NCBI GenBank assembly: GCA_028564675.1
Contig: JAOVVO010000031.1
Location: 186,001 to 250,000 of the forward strand
Direction of reading: 5' to 3'
Source: Onchocerca lupi
Lineage: Eukaryota > Nematoda > Chromadorea > Rhabditida > Onchocercidae
Length of the DNA: 64,000 bases
The translations under genes were made by a program, and so were the position numbers. How positions within the stretch are numbered: position 1 is the first letter of the stretch; the number at the start of each line of letters is the position of its first letter. The notes beneath the pieces were generated by a model that saw nothing but the letters and a program-made list of their open reading frames with translations, was not told the DNA's origin and did not search any database. Of this stretch, positions 47,401 to 60,954 are shown in pieces.

Positions 47401-50215
47401 ATGTGCATGAATTGGATCGAGAACAAATTCGACTTTACAACAATCGTCGAAGATTATTGGAGTTTGTTTTGGTTTCAAAGCTATTTTTTGTCTCTTTATA
47501 TGCGATTCAAAAAGGTTTTCCGGATGACCCAAGAAAATTTAATTATAAACTGTTCTACCAGATCTGATATCCTTTAGGCAGATGCGCCAAATGCATAAGC
47601 AAGAATTAGGTTCATTGCGGGACTGTATGGAAACGTTGAAGAGATTGATGAGTGAACGTGGAATGAATTTACTGGCCACACATATTGGACAAGATGTGAT
47701 GGAGTTTCTGCATGAAAAAGATCAAACTTTTGGTATAGGTATGGCATTACTTCAAATGCATTAAAATTTTAAAAGTTTCCATATATAGATAATCAAGCGG
47801 TTAGTATCGTTTTAAATCTTTAGTATATCTATATTTATCTCTTTTCATGTGCATTCTATTATCGGCAGATAAATTGATAGTTTTACTATTTCTGGTGCAA
47901 TAAGAATTTCCATCGATCCAAAAAGTAGTGATCAGCACATGGTACTGATTATTTATACTGAAAGAATAAGTTTTTCGCTTACGTCATCGAATATTGCTAA
48001 AAAATAATTTAACAAAAAATTTCCATCTTCGTTATGCTTCCTTAATTTTCAGGAAGTATACCTTTGGCAACAAAAATTCAGGCTTCATCATCAGAACCGT
48101 GGTATCTTTGTTTTTTCTTTTTTTTTTTTTTTTGTGCTACTTAGCATAAGCTTACTGAAAATATTTTTTTAATTTTTTGAATCCCGCAAGTAGTATATAC
48201 AAACTTTTCTCTGTTACCTATGAATCTTCTTATATTACAGCCATGGTTCTTATGGTGTTTTTCCGAAGACTCAAAGCTTTGCACAGAATACATTGCCATC
48301 GCGACCACATTTCGTTTCCGAACGTTCCAGTGCTTTCAGTTATCCTCCAGTTGTATCAACGGTATCTGGACCACTAATTTTACCGCCTCCAGATTTTTCA
48401 GTTCCCCCACCGTTTCCCGGACATTCACTGCAAGGTTGCATTACCTGGAATATTTTTGTTAGTATTAAGTTTACTGAAAGTTCGCTTTCATATTTTCATG
48501 ATCTCTGCGATCTGAATGAATAAGAAAATATTAATAAATAATTAATTTATGTATATTTGATATTTTTTTTACATCTTTTTATTAATTTTAAGCAGGAAAT
48601 GATCAAACATTCGAAGGCCCCGGTACATCGACGATTAACACTCGAGATGTCTCGGTAATTGATGGTCATATTTTATTTATAATTTGTCCTGAGGAAGAAA
48701 TATTCTTTAATTATGGGGAATGCTTGTATGCAATTCATTAAAAGAAATTTCAAAAAGCGAATTTTCAATTGTGTGTGATTTTTCATTAAAAATTTTTATC
48801 TTGAAATCTCATTGGAAAAAATGCTACCTTTATATTTATTTCCATTCCTTTATCAATCCTTTAATTTGTCGACACAAAACGTTCTTCTTTTAGGTAACTT
48901 CATCATTGAGCGTACCTTCCTTATGCAATTCAATTATTGAAGCAGGAACTCAGAATCCATTGCGGAATGTGTCATTAGTAAACACAAATGAACGATCTAT
49001 GGAAATGGCAAGCGGATCAAACAATCATATTCCATCTAATGGTACTATGGCATCGGAAAAAATTGGAAGATTGGAATTTCGGCCAAAATTAAATCGTGAT
49101 TTGAATCATCCAGGGATGTTATCAGGAATTCCGCAACAGCCACCACAACCACCAATGATGGGAATGATGAGAGCACCACAGCGTTTTGGTGTACCGTCAT
49201 TTCGTGATAGTGTACCAGTTATGGATAACAATCGTGGAGCACCGTTTATAGATGAACGAGGATTATCATTTCCGAACAGCAGGATTGTTTCATTATATGA
49301 TGATGGTCGATTACCATTTCATGAATACGAGCATCCGCAAGGTGATGAAGCGATTCGAATTCGACATGTATGGAGTACACGCCCGTCAGCTACTCAGAGG
49401 AGGTTTTTTTTTTTGTATTTTGTTTTCTTATCTGGTTCTAGATTTGTGTATCAGTTTCGCAAATTTTCGTCAGATGCAATCAGTACACTGAAAGAAGGAA
49501 AACATTTAAGTTTAAAATTAAATGTTCGAAAACTTATTATATTCTATAGATAAATCCTTTTTATTTACAGGATGTTGCAACAAGGAGTTTTTCGTGATCG
49601 GAAAATTCAACGTGCTGGTACATTTGCTAGTCGAAATTATGGAGAAATGCGTGATCGTTCGCGTTCTCCTCGTGGTGGACCAAAGCCATTAGTTGCAAAT
49701 AGCAGCTGCGAAACCGGTATTCATTTTCATTTTTATTTGATATCAATCGAAAGATTATTTTTTATCGTAATGGGTCCATTATATTCGAATTTTAAATTTA
49801 TCAAAAATTTTAAACTTACGCTTAAAAAAAAAAGGAAAACAAATTATCTATATCACTTTTTGGAACCATAATTCTCGGATGACCGATGAGTTGATTTGAT
49901 ATTTTTTCTACAAATAGAGAAAATAGATCTTCCTAAATATGAAAGAGGAATGAATGTTAATGAAATCAAAGATGACAAAAGATTATAGTTATCAGTACTT
50001 GTGGCTTACTTAATATTCCGAAACTTTAGTGCTTCAGTGCTTCACTCTCAAAGCAAAGCTTAAGATGTAATGAAGAAATTTTCGTTTCAGGTGCTACCAC
50101 TACAACTAATCCAAATATTTATGCAACTCATGCGTCATCAAATAATGCGGAAGAAAATGTGATGTTAATTGATGAGAACAGCGAACCAGGGACCGATAAA
50201 ATCAGTCAATCTTGA
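44495..50215 (+). CDS. Pro/Ser/Arg-rich protein of unknown function
   Basis: Twelve exons proposed: 44495-44576, 45462-45531, 46575-46655, 46953 to about 47121, 47358-47461, 47578-47732, 48053-48101, 48241-48434, 48596-48654, 48894-49402, 49571-49716 and 50091-50215, about 580 residues. From 47358 onward the junctions are firm. The exon 3/exon 4 join is a best guess, since two other donor/acceptor choices keep frame. The protein starts MGDTEESIGRV. An acidic Ser-rich segment is followed by an Arg-rich one (YRRREPERDF). A predicted coiled coil spans exons 5-6 (DREQIRLYNNRRRLLEQM, then KQELGSLRDCMETLKRLM). Long Pro/Met/Gln-rich low-complexity sequence with PPQPPMMGMM follows. Near the end is a DRSRSPRGG motif typical of nuclear RNA-associated proteins. 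I did not recognise a family. Nuclear RNA-related function is only suggested by composition. Confidence 0.7.
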
Positions 50216-51509
50216 ATGTTTTTGTCACTTTTTTGCCACTTTGTTCACTTTTTAGTTTATCTTTGAAGTTATAAAAGTTTTTTATCAATATATTTCATTG
50301 TTGTGATTCAATACATGTGAAAATAATCTCTGGGAATTATTCATATATAACAGTACAAAGCATTATTCATATAGAACAGAACAATAAATAAGATAGGGAT
50401 CTTATTTATTCAGATTTTTAATTTAATTAAATGAAAGAAAGAGATTTTAAAAATCATGGTTAGAGAAGAAAAGAGAATGCGATGCTATACTGCAATCGTT
50501 TTCTCTTCAAGAAAATAGAATTTCAAGAATATTGTAAAAGAGATAGAAATAACTATTCAAATTAAAAATCGAAATACAAATAATGGTTCAATTAAAACCC
50601 ATTCCATGAATTGTATAGATTTGTTTCACTCATGGGAGCTTTAATAAAGGTATCCGGCGAGTTGAAATCATAGTATTACTGCTTATCGTTTTACAAAATT
50701 AGCTAAAATGAATGCTAAGCCGGCAAATTTAATTTGCTTTTATGAATATTAGTATCAAACATAATAGAGCTGTATTGAATTGTGTGTTATTAAATTGATA
50801 TCACATTAATTTGTTATTACTTTTGTGAGATATTATGTTTACTGTTTAGCTTCATCATTAAAGTTAAGAGAAATGTTAATAAGAATTGGGAGAAATATTA
50901 ATTATATAGAAAAATATGCCAAAGAAAAAAGAAAAAAAAAAAAGAACGAAACATTTTTAATCACTTTAAATGAATAGAAGTTGGGGTCAATTTTTTTTTT
51001 TTAATTATAGTTTTGTTTTTTTTTTCTTTTTTTTTTTTTTTTTTTTAATTGTATAACAATAATAAGCTGGAATATCCGGTTGAGTTACATTTGTGAAGTT
51101 TTTGTAAGAATAAATTTTTATAATTTGAAAGTGGAATTAATGTCGTCTTGGTTTGTAACTACAGTGCCACACTGAGAAGGAAATTCCAGAAAATATTCCG
51201 TTTTTTTGAAGTAAAGAATGAAAAATTAAACCAATTTTTGGCTCAATAACTGATCAGGGATTATGAATTTTATATAAATTTGTATCCATGCCTTTACAGT
51301 TTTTATACATTAAATATTACATTTGCTAATATACAAAGAACGAATGTTTGTTTTCCTTCAAATTTAATTACTAATTTAAATTCAAATTGTCAGCATTTAC
51401 ATTAGAAGAATCCATTTGTCATATATGAAATTAATTTCCCAATTATTTTATAATTAATATTGGTCATACTATTATCATTCATCTTATTAATTATTAATTA
51501 TATTTTGAC
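50216..51509. other. Intergenic region before AFG2
   Basis: A+T-rich spacer with an AATAAA at 50383-50388 that could serve the upstream gene. It also has T-runs near 50990-51045. No gene was seen. Confidence 0.5.
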
Positions 51510-51511
51510 AG
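51510..51511 (+). promoter_or_regulatory. Probable SL trans-splice acceptor of AFG2 gene
   Basis: A TATTTTGACAG acceptor lies 12 bases before the ATG at 51524. Confidence 0.45.
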
Positions 51512-51523
51512 AATCATCTGGGA

Positions 51524-54500
51524 ATGTCGAAGAAGAAGAATACGATTATCGAATGTTCAAATTGTATTTGTTACGTACATGCAAAAAATTTGGATCTACA
51601 CCAGGTATGATTTAATTTTATGAATTTATTGAATTTTCTGACAATATTAATTATAATTTAATAAAATTTGATACATGATAATGACATTTATATTTTCGTT
51701 ATTTCACCCGTCATGACAGATGAATATAATAAATAAATATTTATAGGAAATGTTTTTGATTCCAGTAAATAAAATGAAGAAATAGTTTTGATTTAAGTAA
51801 ACAATTACACAATTAACAATCTAAATCTCGTTTAATAAAAATTCGGCAATAATTATTATTTGGATTATTCACTTTGTAATGAATTACTGGAATCAAAACT
51901 GTTCCTTATATGGTAAATATTTATTTGTTAATTAATTAACTAATTAATGATTTATTTTTAAGAAGGAATGTTTGGGAGTCAAGGAGTATGGTGCTGAATT
52001 TTTACTTACCTCTAGCGTGAATATTATTATGCCACATGTTGGAGCGATTGCTACCAGTCAAAGTTTAATTAATTCAGCAAGCTTTTTACCACCTGATTTA
52101 ATCGGTTGGGAAAAATGGAATACTGTTTTAATGCATCCAGAAACAATGGCTAAACTTTACATATCACCTCGTGAACCTTGCTGGCTAACAAAAATTGATG
52201 ATAACAATGGTGTAATTGATGCACATTGTGTAACAGTTTGGCCATGTAATGAGGTATTTATAAATTATTTATTGCTGAAATTAATTATTGTTTATTTTTA
52301 ATTTATAATTTAGAATTAATGTTGCAATTGCATTTTATAAAACAATTCTAATCTATGTTTTCATGAATGACAATTTTGAAAAAGAATTGTTAGAGAAGAA
52401 ACATCCAAATTTTTCAATTAGAAATTTTTTTAATGAAAATATTCCAATGATGGATAGTATCTTCGGTTTTTTTATATATAATTCATCAAATTTAGGTCAA
52501 AGAAATGCATATTTTCTTTCGAAAAGCTCGAATTGGTGCAAAATATCGGTTGAATGTTATAAGTAATGAAAATATTAAAAAAGTTTCGATAATACAATTA
52601 CGTCCATCAGCTGGACGACGTTTTTTGCCAATATATGCCAATAAACATTTCTGGTAAATATAGATTTTCCGTTCAAATTAATTATAATGATTGTTATAAT
52701 CGTTATAATTGAATATTTATTGTTTGAATCGAGAAGAAAGAAGTATGAAAACAATGGCGAAAAAACGAAAATGTTATAAATTTATTTATATATATTCTGT
52801 AGCAAACTAGATAAGAGGGACTTCATGGCATGAAATGATTAATACACTGGGGAAAACTACAATTTATATGTGGATCAAAAGCATATGCTGTAACATTATC
52901 TCGAACTTTATCGCAATTTTGAGGAGACATTTTTTGCACTAAAATTTCAAGTTTTAGATCTATCATCAAAAGAATACTCTACGAAAGCTGAGTCGAAAGT
53001 TACCAAAATTAAGAAGGAACTAAAAAGAATGCGATAAAAATTATCGATTAAGATTTGAGTGCCACTAAGATTAGTGAGCAGGAATTAAAGAAGAAAATAT
53101 TGAAATTGAAGAAATAATTTGCTTATTTTTCCGATTTTAGTATTTTTTCAAAAAAAAAAAAAAAATTATAATCTAAAGTTTTCGCATCATTTTCAGTGAT
53201 TATTTGGCGATTTACTTATCCAATGGATATTTAGGGACCAATATACCGGTATGCTTTAATTATTATGGGCAAGAACACTGTTTCGATATTATATTATCAG
53301 AAACGGAAATGTTAAAAATGCTAAAAATTTCATCCGATTTATCATCGGTAATGTTGCTGAAACCTAAATCGAATTGTACCTATCACGTGGTTGATAATAC
53401 GATGGCATCAACCAGTTCCTTTCCTCTTAGATTTGAACATTTCGGTGGAGCGGAAAGTGCCAAGAAGGAAATCGAGGAAGTCTTGATAAAACCCTTAAAA
53501 GAGTAAGTTGAATTGATGACTTTCTTAATTAATTTGAAATGTTGAATCTTTTCTTTTAGTTGTTTACTTTTTCGGGAATATATGCAAAGATGGATTGAAA
53601 TAGAAACAATTGATCATAAAGCAATGATAATACAGTTGCTTAATATGGCAAATGATATATTGAATTAAATGATCCATTTTATTGGAGATTAAAATTGTCC
53701 TCAAAACTGCTAATAATTTTTTGGCTCCATTCCCCGCTTTTAGTAAGCAAAGTAATTGTTGACAATCTTCTGATAACTTATCATGTCTTATTGATAACTT
53801 TGCAGCGAAGTGTGGAAAGATCTTATTGATATTATAAATGATGCAGAAATGTCAGAAATTAGTAGGAATCATAAAATAAATTTTTTCAGAGGAAAGGAAG
53901 CATGTTCAGTGATTTTATCAGGATATACAGGATGTGGGAAAACATTGTTTTTACGTATAATACAAGAATATTTACAAGATAAAGCTCTTTGGTTATCGAA
54001 GAGAGAGTTTGAAGATTTTCTCGAGAATGGTGCAATAAATTATCATCAAAAAATGGTATTATTAGTGGATAATTTCGACAGTATGAAGCAATACAGTGAA
54101 AAATTATGCAAGTAAATTTAGTAAATGCTTCCATTTACATCCATGAATTTATGTTTTAAGAAAAACGAGATATCATGAATTTGAGAGAGATAAATTATAA
54201 TATAATTATAAAGATGAACAGTCAGTCTACAGATCGATCATTTTTCCTACAAAATTTAGTTTTATGGATACATATACGAATTTCTTATTCGTATTAGCTG
54301 TACGTAATGTCGAAGCTGTTGATCTACCACTACGAGGAAGATTTCCATGTGAATTAGAATTGCTGGTGCCATCAATGCCGGAAAGAATGGAAATTTTACA
54401 TCTGTTGTTCAAAGTGAAGCAGTTAAAGTTACTTTCAGTTCAAGAACTGATTCAAGATATTGCTCAGTGAGTCTAGTAATCATTAATTATTCCAAAGTTA

Positions 54501-56533
54501 AAAAAAAAATGTAAGTAATTTTCATTATGCAGTCCATTTCGATATTTTCAGAAAAAGTCATGGATATACGGGTGGTGATTTGAAAGCAGTTGTTCATCGT
54601 GTTTGTGCTAATTTCGAATTTACCGGTGATAAGAGTGAATTATTTCAACGTTTCGATGTTGCACTGAAGCGCGTACGTCCAACGGGTATTCGGCAATTTG
54701 TACTTCAAGTACCTGATGTCAATTGGGAAGACATCGGAGGAAATCGGGAATTGAAGATGAAAATTGAACAGGTAAATAATTTCACTTATTTTTTCTTATT
54801 TGAATGTTAAGTTATACTTTCAATTTGCAGCAGCTAAAAAATTATGATAAATAATTTTTTGAGAACCTTATTATTCATTTTCGAGATTTATTTAGGCTAA
54901 AATGTGATTGTTTATGTAATGATTATTTTTGTTAACATTTATATCAAAAATAGTAATCTTTTGAGATCGAAGATAAATAATTATTTTATTCAGGCAATTT
55001 TGTGGCCATATCGTTATCCGGAAATTTTCAAACGTTTCGCTTCGAAACCTCCATCAGGAATATTGTTGTACGGACCACCTGGTTGTAGCAAAACTTTAAT
55101 AGCTCGAGCAATTGCATCGCAATCACACATGAACTTTTTAGCAGTAAAAGGACCGGAATTGTTCAGTAAATGGGTTGGCGAATCGGAAAGAGCAATACGA
55201 GAGCTTTTCAGACGAGCTCGACAAGTTTGTTATAATATCAGCAATCGTTTATTTTAATACCAAATAAATTTTAAGAAAATTTGCATTGCAGGAATAGTTT
55301 GCACAGGCGACTATGTTCGCCTTCAATTATTTAGGCAGTGCGTTTCTGCCGAGGTGTAATGCACAGAAGCTAAGGACCAACTATCATCTTTGTTCGGACT
55401 TTAAAAATTGAAAAGAATTTATGTTTCTTCTTTTCTCAGGTAGCTCCAGCTATTATTTTTTTCGATGAAATCGATGCAGTAGGTGCAAATCGAGGAGATC
55501 GAAAGGAAAGCCATGTTGGTGAACGTGTATTAACACAATTACTCACCGAACTTGGTAGAAATTTTTCGAATTTATCCTTGCATTATTCACATTTCTTTTT
55601 CTTTTTCTATGATGAAATTGAAATGAAAATTTTCAGATGGTTTGGAGGAAAAAGGTGATGTAATGGTGCTAGCAGCTACCAATCGTCCAGATAGATTAGA
55701 TAGTGCATTACTCAGGCCGGGCAGATTTAATCTCACCATTCATGTTCCTTTGCCAGACGAGGAGACTAGGTAATTATTAACATTAACCAATTGTATGAAA
55801 GATTCGTCGATTGAAAAAGTCAAGATTAGGTTTAAATTTAGTTCTAGAAAATTCAAGAAATATTTTATATTGTTTTGCCAGATCGATCGAATTAATATTC
55901 TTTCTTGAAAACGTGCAGTTTTCGGCAGTTTTAGGCTTGAAATTTTGCGCATTCGGTTGAGTCAAATGAAAGTTGATGTTGAGTTGGATGTGGAAGATAT
56001 CAGTAGAAAGACCACAGGATTCTCTGGTGCTGAAGTAGTCGAACTTTGTGACCAGGCCGTACGCGAAGCGTTACTCGAAAATAGAAATGCAGATAAACTT
56101 GAATCTCGGCATTTCCAGTAAATTTTAACACTTTTTTCAATTATTTTTATAAAATCAAATATGATCTCATTTTCTTGCGGAAATGAGATCATATTTGAGT
56201 AGTTTGGAGTATGAATAGCCTGAAAAGAGATTGACTCTATGAGGTTCCTCGGAAATTTCGTTTTAATGTTTAATTTTCATTGCTGATGGTGCATTATATT
56301 AAATGATCGAGCAATTTTAAATATAATAAGTAATAATAAAATTCTCATTGTTCTTAAACATTTTTGGATTTCAATCTTATTTTTAATAACCAGAAAAATT
56401 ATTTTCAGAAGATTTATATAAAATTTAAAAAATTTTTAGCCAAGCATTGAAGGAGATTATGCCACGAACTCCAAGTTGGTTGTTGGATATTTATAAGGGA
56501 TTTAAAAGAGGTGCTACATTGGATGTCGTCTAA
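51524..56533 (+). CDS. Double-AAA ATPase, AFG2/SPATA5 (CDC-48.3) type
   Basis: Twelve exons: 51524-51604, 51963-52253, 52496-52653, 53197-53502, 53806-54111, 54260-54466, 54552-54771, 54994-55224, 55440-55554, 55637-55769, 55935-56117 and 56440-56533. All phases match, giving 774 residues. The N-terminal part (1-230) is an adaptor-type region. The first AAA module has Walker A GYTGCGKT (318-325) but a poor Walker B (VLLVDNFD, Asn where Glu is usual) and a short link to sensor 1. The second AAA module is intact: GPPGCSKT (550-557), FFDEID (607-612), AATNRPD and RPGRF. The Cys-Ser variant of Walker A and the KGPELFSKWVGESER stretch mark the AFG2/SPATA5 branch rather than p97 or PEX1. Known members strip maturation factors such as Rlp24 from pre-60S ribosomes. 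The C. elegans counterpart is CDC-48.3. Start choice rests on the first ATG after the acceptor. Confidence 0.88.
56155..56198. other. Near-perfect intronic hairpin
   Basis: CAAATATGATCTCATTT at 56156-56172 is followed after 8 bases by its exact reverse complement at 56181-56197. One outer T-A pair and two inner pairs (one T-G, one C-G) extend the stem to about 20 bp, leaving a four-base loop. It lies in the last intron of the AFG2-type gene. Confidence 0.9.
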
Positions 56534-59280
56534 GCTATCTCTATCGTCACTCTTTTATCATTTTCCTGTGAGATCTTTGTTTCAATGCGGTAATGATAGA
56601 TTTGTTTTCCATTACTAATTTATTGAGACTACAAGAATATCCAGTGATGCACATTTGTTGTTAGCATTTATATTCCAGATAGTACTGAGAATCCGCCTCC
56701 GGAAAAAGATCGTATCCTTTATCTATTTAATAAAATTGAATAAGATAATTCGCTAAAAATTCCTTATTTAATTTATCCGTTGTTTAGTCCTTTAGCGAAA
56801 CATATTTTCCAGTAGTCAAAAAAATATCGGACTGAAATATTCTCGAGTTTGGAGCAAAAATTTTGTTTAGCAAATTTCAACTATTTTATCATTTCACTCT
56901 TACTTGATCATGATTTTACAAATGCTAAATCTAATGAGTGTAACATAAAAATGTTAATTTTAAGAAAGTTATGTTAAAGTAAAGCTGCTATCACTTCTTC
57001 ACTTTTGATTATCTTGACTTAATTTGTTTCTGTTTTTTGTTTTCATTTTTTATATTTTGTTAATTTGTAACTTCATCAATAAATTTGTGAAAAGTTTTTA
57101 GGAAATTGAAGACTTCTCGAACAAGTGTATTTGTTGTGTGATGAAGGTTTTTTTATGACTTAATTTATCACCATAACTATGTTACAATGCAATTTATAGA
57201 CGAATATCGAGAATACAATCGATAATTTGAAAGCCTTTTATTCATGGAGAGTAGGGAAGTTCATTGGAGGTTTGGTTTGAAGTTGGGAAATGATAGGATT
57301 TGATAAAATAATGAGTTTGAAACTGAATTGAACCCAATGCTTTCCCAATTTACGATAAGAATAAAAGATTGAATGCTGATCGAATAGCGATCAAATTAAA
57401 GGATTTAATATTCCGCTCATCAAATATCGATCAAAATAATGATTAATCCGATCAGAGCTAAGGATCGAATACTGTGCTCGTCAAATATCGATCAAAAAAT
57501 TGGATGCTTCATAAATTACAATCCTCGTACAATTTACAATATGTTAATTATAACGTAAAGGTCAAAAGGTTTGCTTATACCAAGATACAATACAAAGATC
57601 TTTAATTATTTCGACATATCTGAATGACGAAATAATTTCTAAAAAAAAAGGAAAAAAAAAACTTTTTGGTTTTTCTGATACTCAGTGGATTTCAATAAAA
57701 TTATTGATAGCTCAAAATTCTGCATATAAAAAACAGAAAAAAAAAACATATGCAAAAGTTGAAGTTGTAAAATTCCATTAATACTGAAATATACATAAAT
57801 TACTAGTTGCGACATTTAAGTTAATAATTTATTTTTCTAATTTAATCTTATTAATATGTATGAATGTATATATAAAATCACAAAAACAAAGTTTATATGT
57901 TATTTTACTGGTATTTTCCAAATTATATCATCAATGTCATGATAGAATATATTAAAGAGTTTCAAATATCAACTCATCTTCATTATTTAAAAAAAAAAAA
58001 AAAATAAAATAAAAGAATCCAAAGGATTATGGTAAAAAAAAAAAATTTGATAACAGATTATGGATATTGGATACTAATTCTTCTTCTTTATAATAAAAAG
58101 AAGAAAAAAAAAAAGATTGAGTGAAGTGATGTAATTCAAGAGAAAACGAAAATTGACATTTTATTTTTTTTTTTTCGTCAAATTTTAGTATTTGGCATTT
58201 TTTTTTTCCCGAACTTTAATTTCTTAAAGAGCAATGAAATGAAAATGTATCAATGAAATTTCATCATTCATTAATGAGAATGATGTAATTGGAGAAATGC
58301 CTTATCACTAGGATAGTTTATTATTTCAATGATATCAAATATAAGGAAATGAAAATATATTAATTTTGATAATTATATGATGATTGAGCTCTGGAAATAA
58401 ATGAGTCAGTTATTTTATAAAATTATAATGATTTGAAATATTTACAATGTTATTTTTATAAATTAATTGTTGATAATATTAGGTACGAAATGTAAATGAT
58501 AAAATTCAAATTATTGCTTTATCAATTCTCCTTCATTTTTTTTTTCTTCATTACAAGCAATGATGATATCATTGATAAAAGAAGATTTCTTATTGTTGTA
58601 AATTTATTTTTCAGATAAAAAAAAAAAAAGGCGAGAAAACTAAAGCAATATTAAATATTCGGTATATAATTCATGATTACAGCATTATCAGTATTATTTT
58701 ACCATATCAATGCTTCAAATCTATGTTATCCCACATTTTTTTCCTCTTTTTTTTATATCCATAAATAATTATTTATTCCGATTAAATGTGAATATGTACT
58801 CAATATTATTTTTAAAAACATTTCCATTAATCCATTTTTCAATTCATATATATATTATCATCTTGATATTAAATTCTTTTTTTTTTTTTTTGCTATTTCT
58901 TTTCTTTCTTTTTTTTTTCGCCAATTTTTTATCTAAAGTCAAATGATGAAATACCATATTTTTCAAATATTTCTGAGAAATTATTTAAACAAATTAATCA
59001 TAATTTTTCAAATTATTAATTAAAACTTAATATATTGTCATTTTCTGTATTTTGTTTTGTTTTTTTTTCCCAAATTTGAAATTTTTAAGTTTAATGAAAA
59101 AAAATGATACATTTTATAATCATTAAAGAATGAAATGATTACTAATTAATTAATGAAAATAGAAACAGCTAATAGTGTGATTCCATTTGTAATTCGTTAT
59201 TTTATTGGCAATATCTGCTATTTTATGTATGTTTACATGTTTATTTTTTCATTTTTTCAATTTAAAAGAACAAAATCCAG

Positions 59281-59311
<31 letters not shown>

Positions 59312-60954
59312 TCAATTTGACATGGTTGGATGTTGGTTATTTATTTTTCTTGGTGTCGATATTAAATTTAATTTTTGCCTTAAATTATTGTGATTATTAT
59401 TTTGTATTGATTTTTTATCTTATTTTTCAGTAGTTTAATTATCAAATTTCCAATTTTTAGTTAGCGGATTGGATTTAATTTAGTTTATATTCATTTTTTT
59501 TTTTTGTTTTTGCTTTTTATTTAATCCAGTTTTTCCTGATTATTTTTGGTGTGTTTGTTTATTTATCTTTGAAATGAGTATTCATGTTTTAAATTTTATT
59601 TGTATTTCAGAATTATTGAGTGGGTAGATTTTTGATAAGTGTCTTGTTGTTTTATTTTAGAGTTTGCTTTTTATTTTCTTTCTTTTTTTTTTTTATTCTG
59701 GTTTTTTGAAGTTCTATTTTTTTTTTTTTTTTATGAATTGACTTCTGCTCTTTCTTTCTTTTTTTTATTGTGATATAAAATTCAGGTTGAAAAAATGAAT
59801 GCTTATTATTATTTAGTTTTTTTTTTTTTAAATTTTGCTTTTTGATTTGTCGTATTTATTTTTATACAAACATGTTTTTTATTTTTTAAATTCTGTTTAT
59901 TATAATTTTTTTTTTTTTTTTTGTTGAATTTATGTTTTATTAGTTAAATTTCCTGTTTTTTTTTCCTTTTTTTTTTTCTAAATACTTGATTATCAAAGGC
60001 TTATGCCTAAATCCCTATTAGAGCCAGTATAATTTTGGCTGAAATTATGTCAGATTATGTCAAAAATTTTCCAAAAAAAAAAAAAAATGAATTTTTAATA
60101 ACAGTTGAAGCATAAATTGATAAATTCACTGGTCTGGTTTTGCTAAAATCACTTGAAAATTTTTAGTTTTCCCAGAAAAAATTTCTTCTGCTTAAATTAA
60201 TTCTATCTTTCTTTCTTCATATTTATTCATCTTAGTGGATTTAACCATACTTATTTCAGCTTTTAAATCCTAAACGAAATTTTGCTTCGATTTACTACTC
60301 GGATGGATTTTTAGGGATTTAAAATTTTTTAATCCTCAATTTCTTGCAATTTTAATTTGTTTTTGTTTATTTTCAGTTTTCATCTTATTCATCCAATTTG
60401 ATTTTTCTAACTTTCAGTGCATAAATTTTTATTTCGTTTCATTCTTTTCCATCACCTTTCGTTAATGAATAAAATTCAAAATGAAAAATTAAAAAATTTA
60501 AACAGCAATTTTTTTTTCTTCATCTTCATATTATAAAGAAATTTTTTAACATTTAAATCAAATGGGAACGAAATTTGAAGAATTTTGAAATAAGAGAACT
60601 CTAAGATTATTGAATAGAATATTTCTAAATTCTCATCATTATAACATCTTTCTCAAATTTTAGGTTTCATTTTACTTTTACAAGTAAAAAAAAAAAAAAA
60701 ATCTAAAGCTATGACTTTTAACATTAATAAATCATTTGCTTCAACTATGCTATGATTCTATTTTCTAATTTTTTTAAAAAATTTATTACAATTTAATTGA
60801 ATTTTGTTGTAATTATTGAAATTTCATTAATCTTGAGCAATAAATAGTAATTAATCGATAAAAATCATCTTTTTATTAATAAAATTTTTCCGCGTTTTTA
60901 TCATCAAAATGTAAATTGATATTTGAAACAGAACAAACCAAGAAATTTCATTTT
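56534..60954. other. Intergenic region before the glucose transporter
   Basis: No gene was supported. An AATAAA at 56729-56734 may end the AFG2 mRNA. A 60-bp-spaced repeat lies at 57370-57500. From about 58860 to 60000 the plus strand is extremely T-rich with few A and C. Confidence 0.5.
57370..57500. repeat. Diverged repeat around TCAAATATCGATCAAAA
   Basis: Two copies of a roughly 39-bp unit (about 57399-57437 and 57459-57497) share an AAGGAT start, a CTC(A/G)TC middle and TCAAATATCGATCAAAA. A weaker third copy with GATCGAATAGCGATCAAA precedes them. Confidence 0.75.

Noticed and set aside
53961..57100. PEX1 as the identity of the double-AAA protein
   Set aside because: The second Walker A GPPGCSKT and the following KGPELFSKWVGESER fit AFG2/SPATA5 better than PEX1, although the weak first module is PEX1-like.
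58710..59393. Phe/Leu-rich open frames on the plus strand
   Set aside because: Produced by T-rich skewed DNA; TTT codons dominate and no protein family fits.
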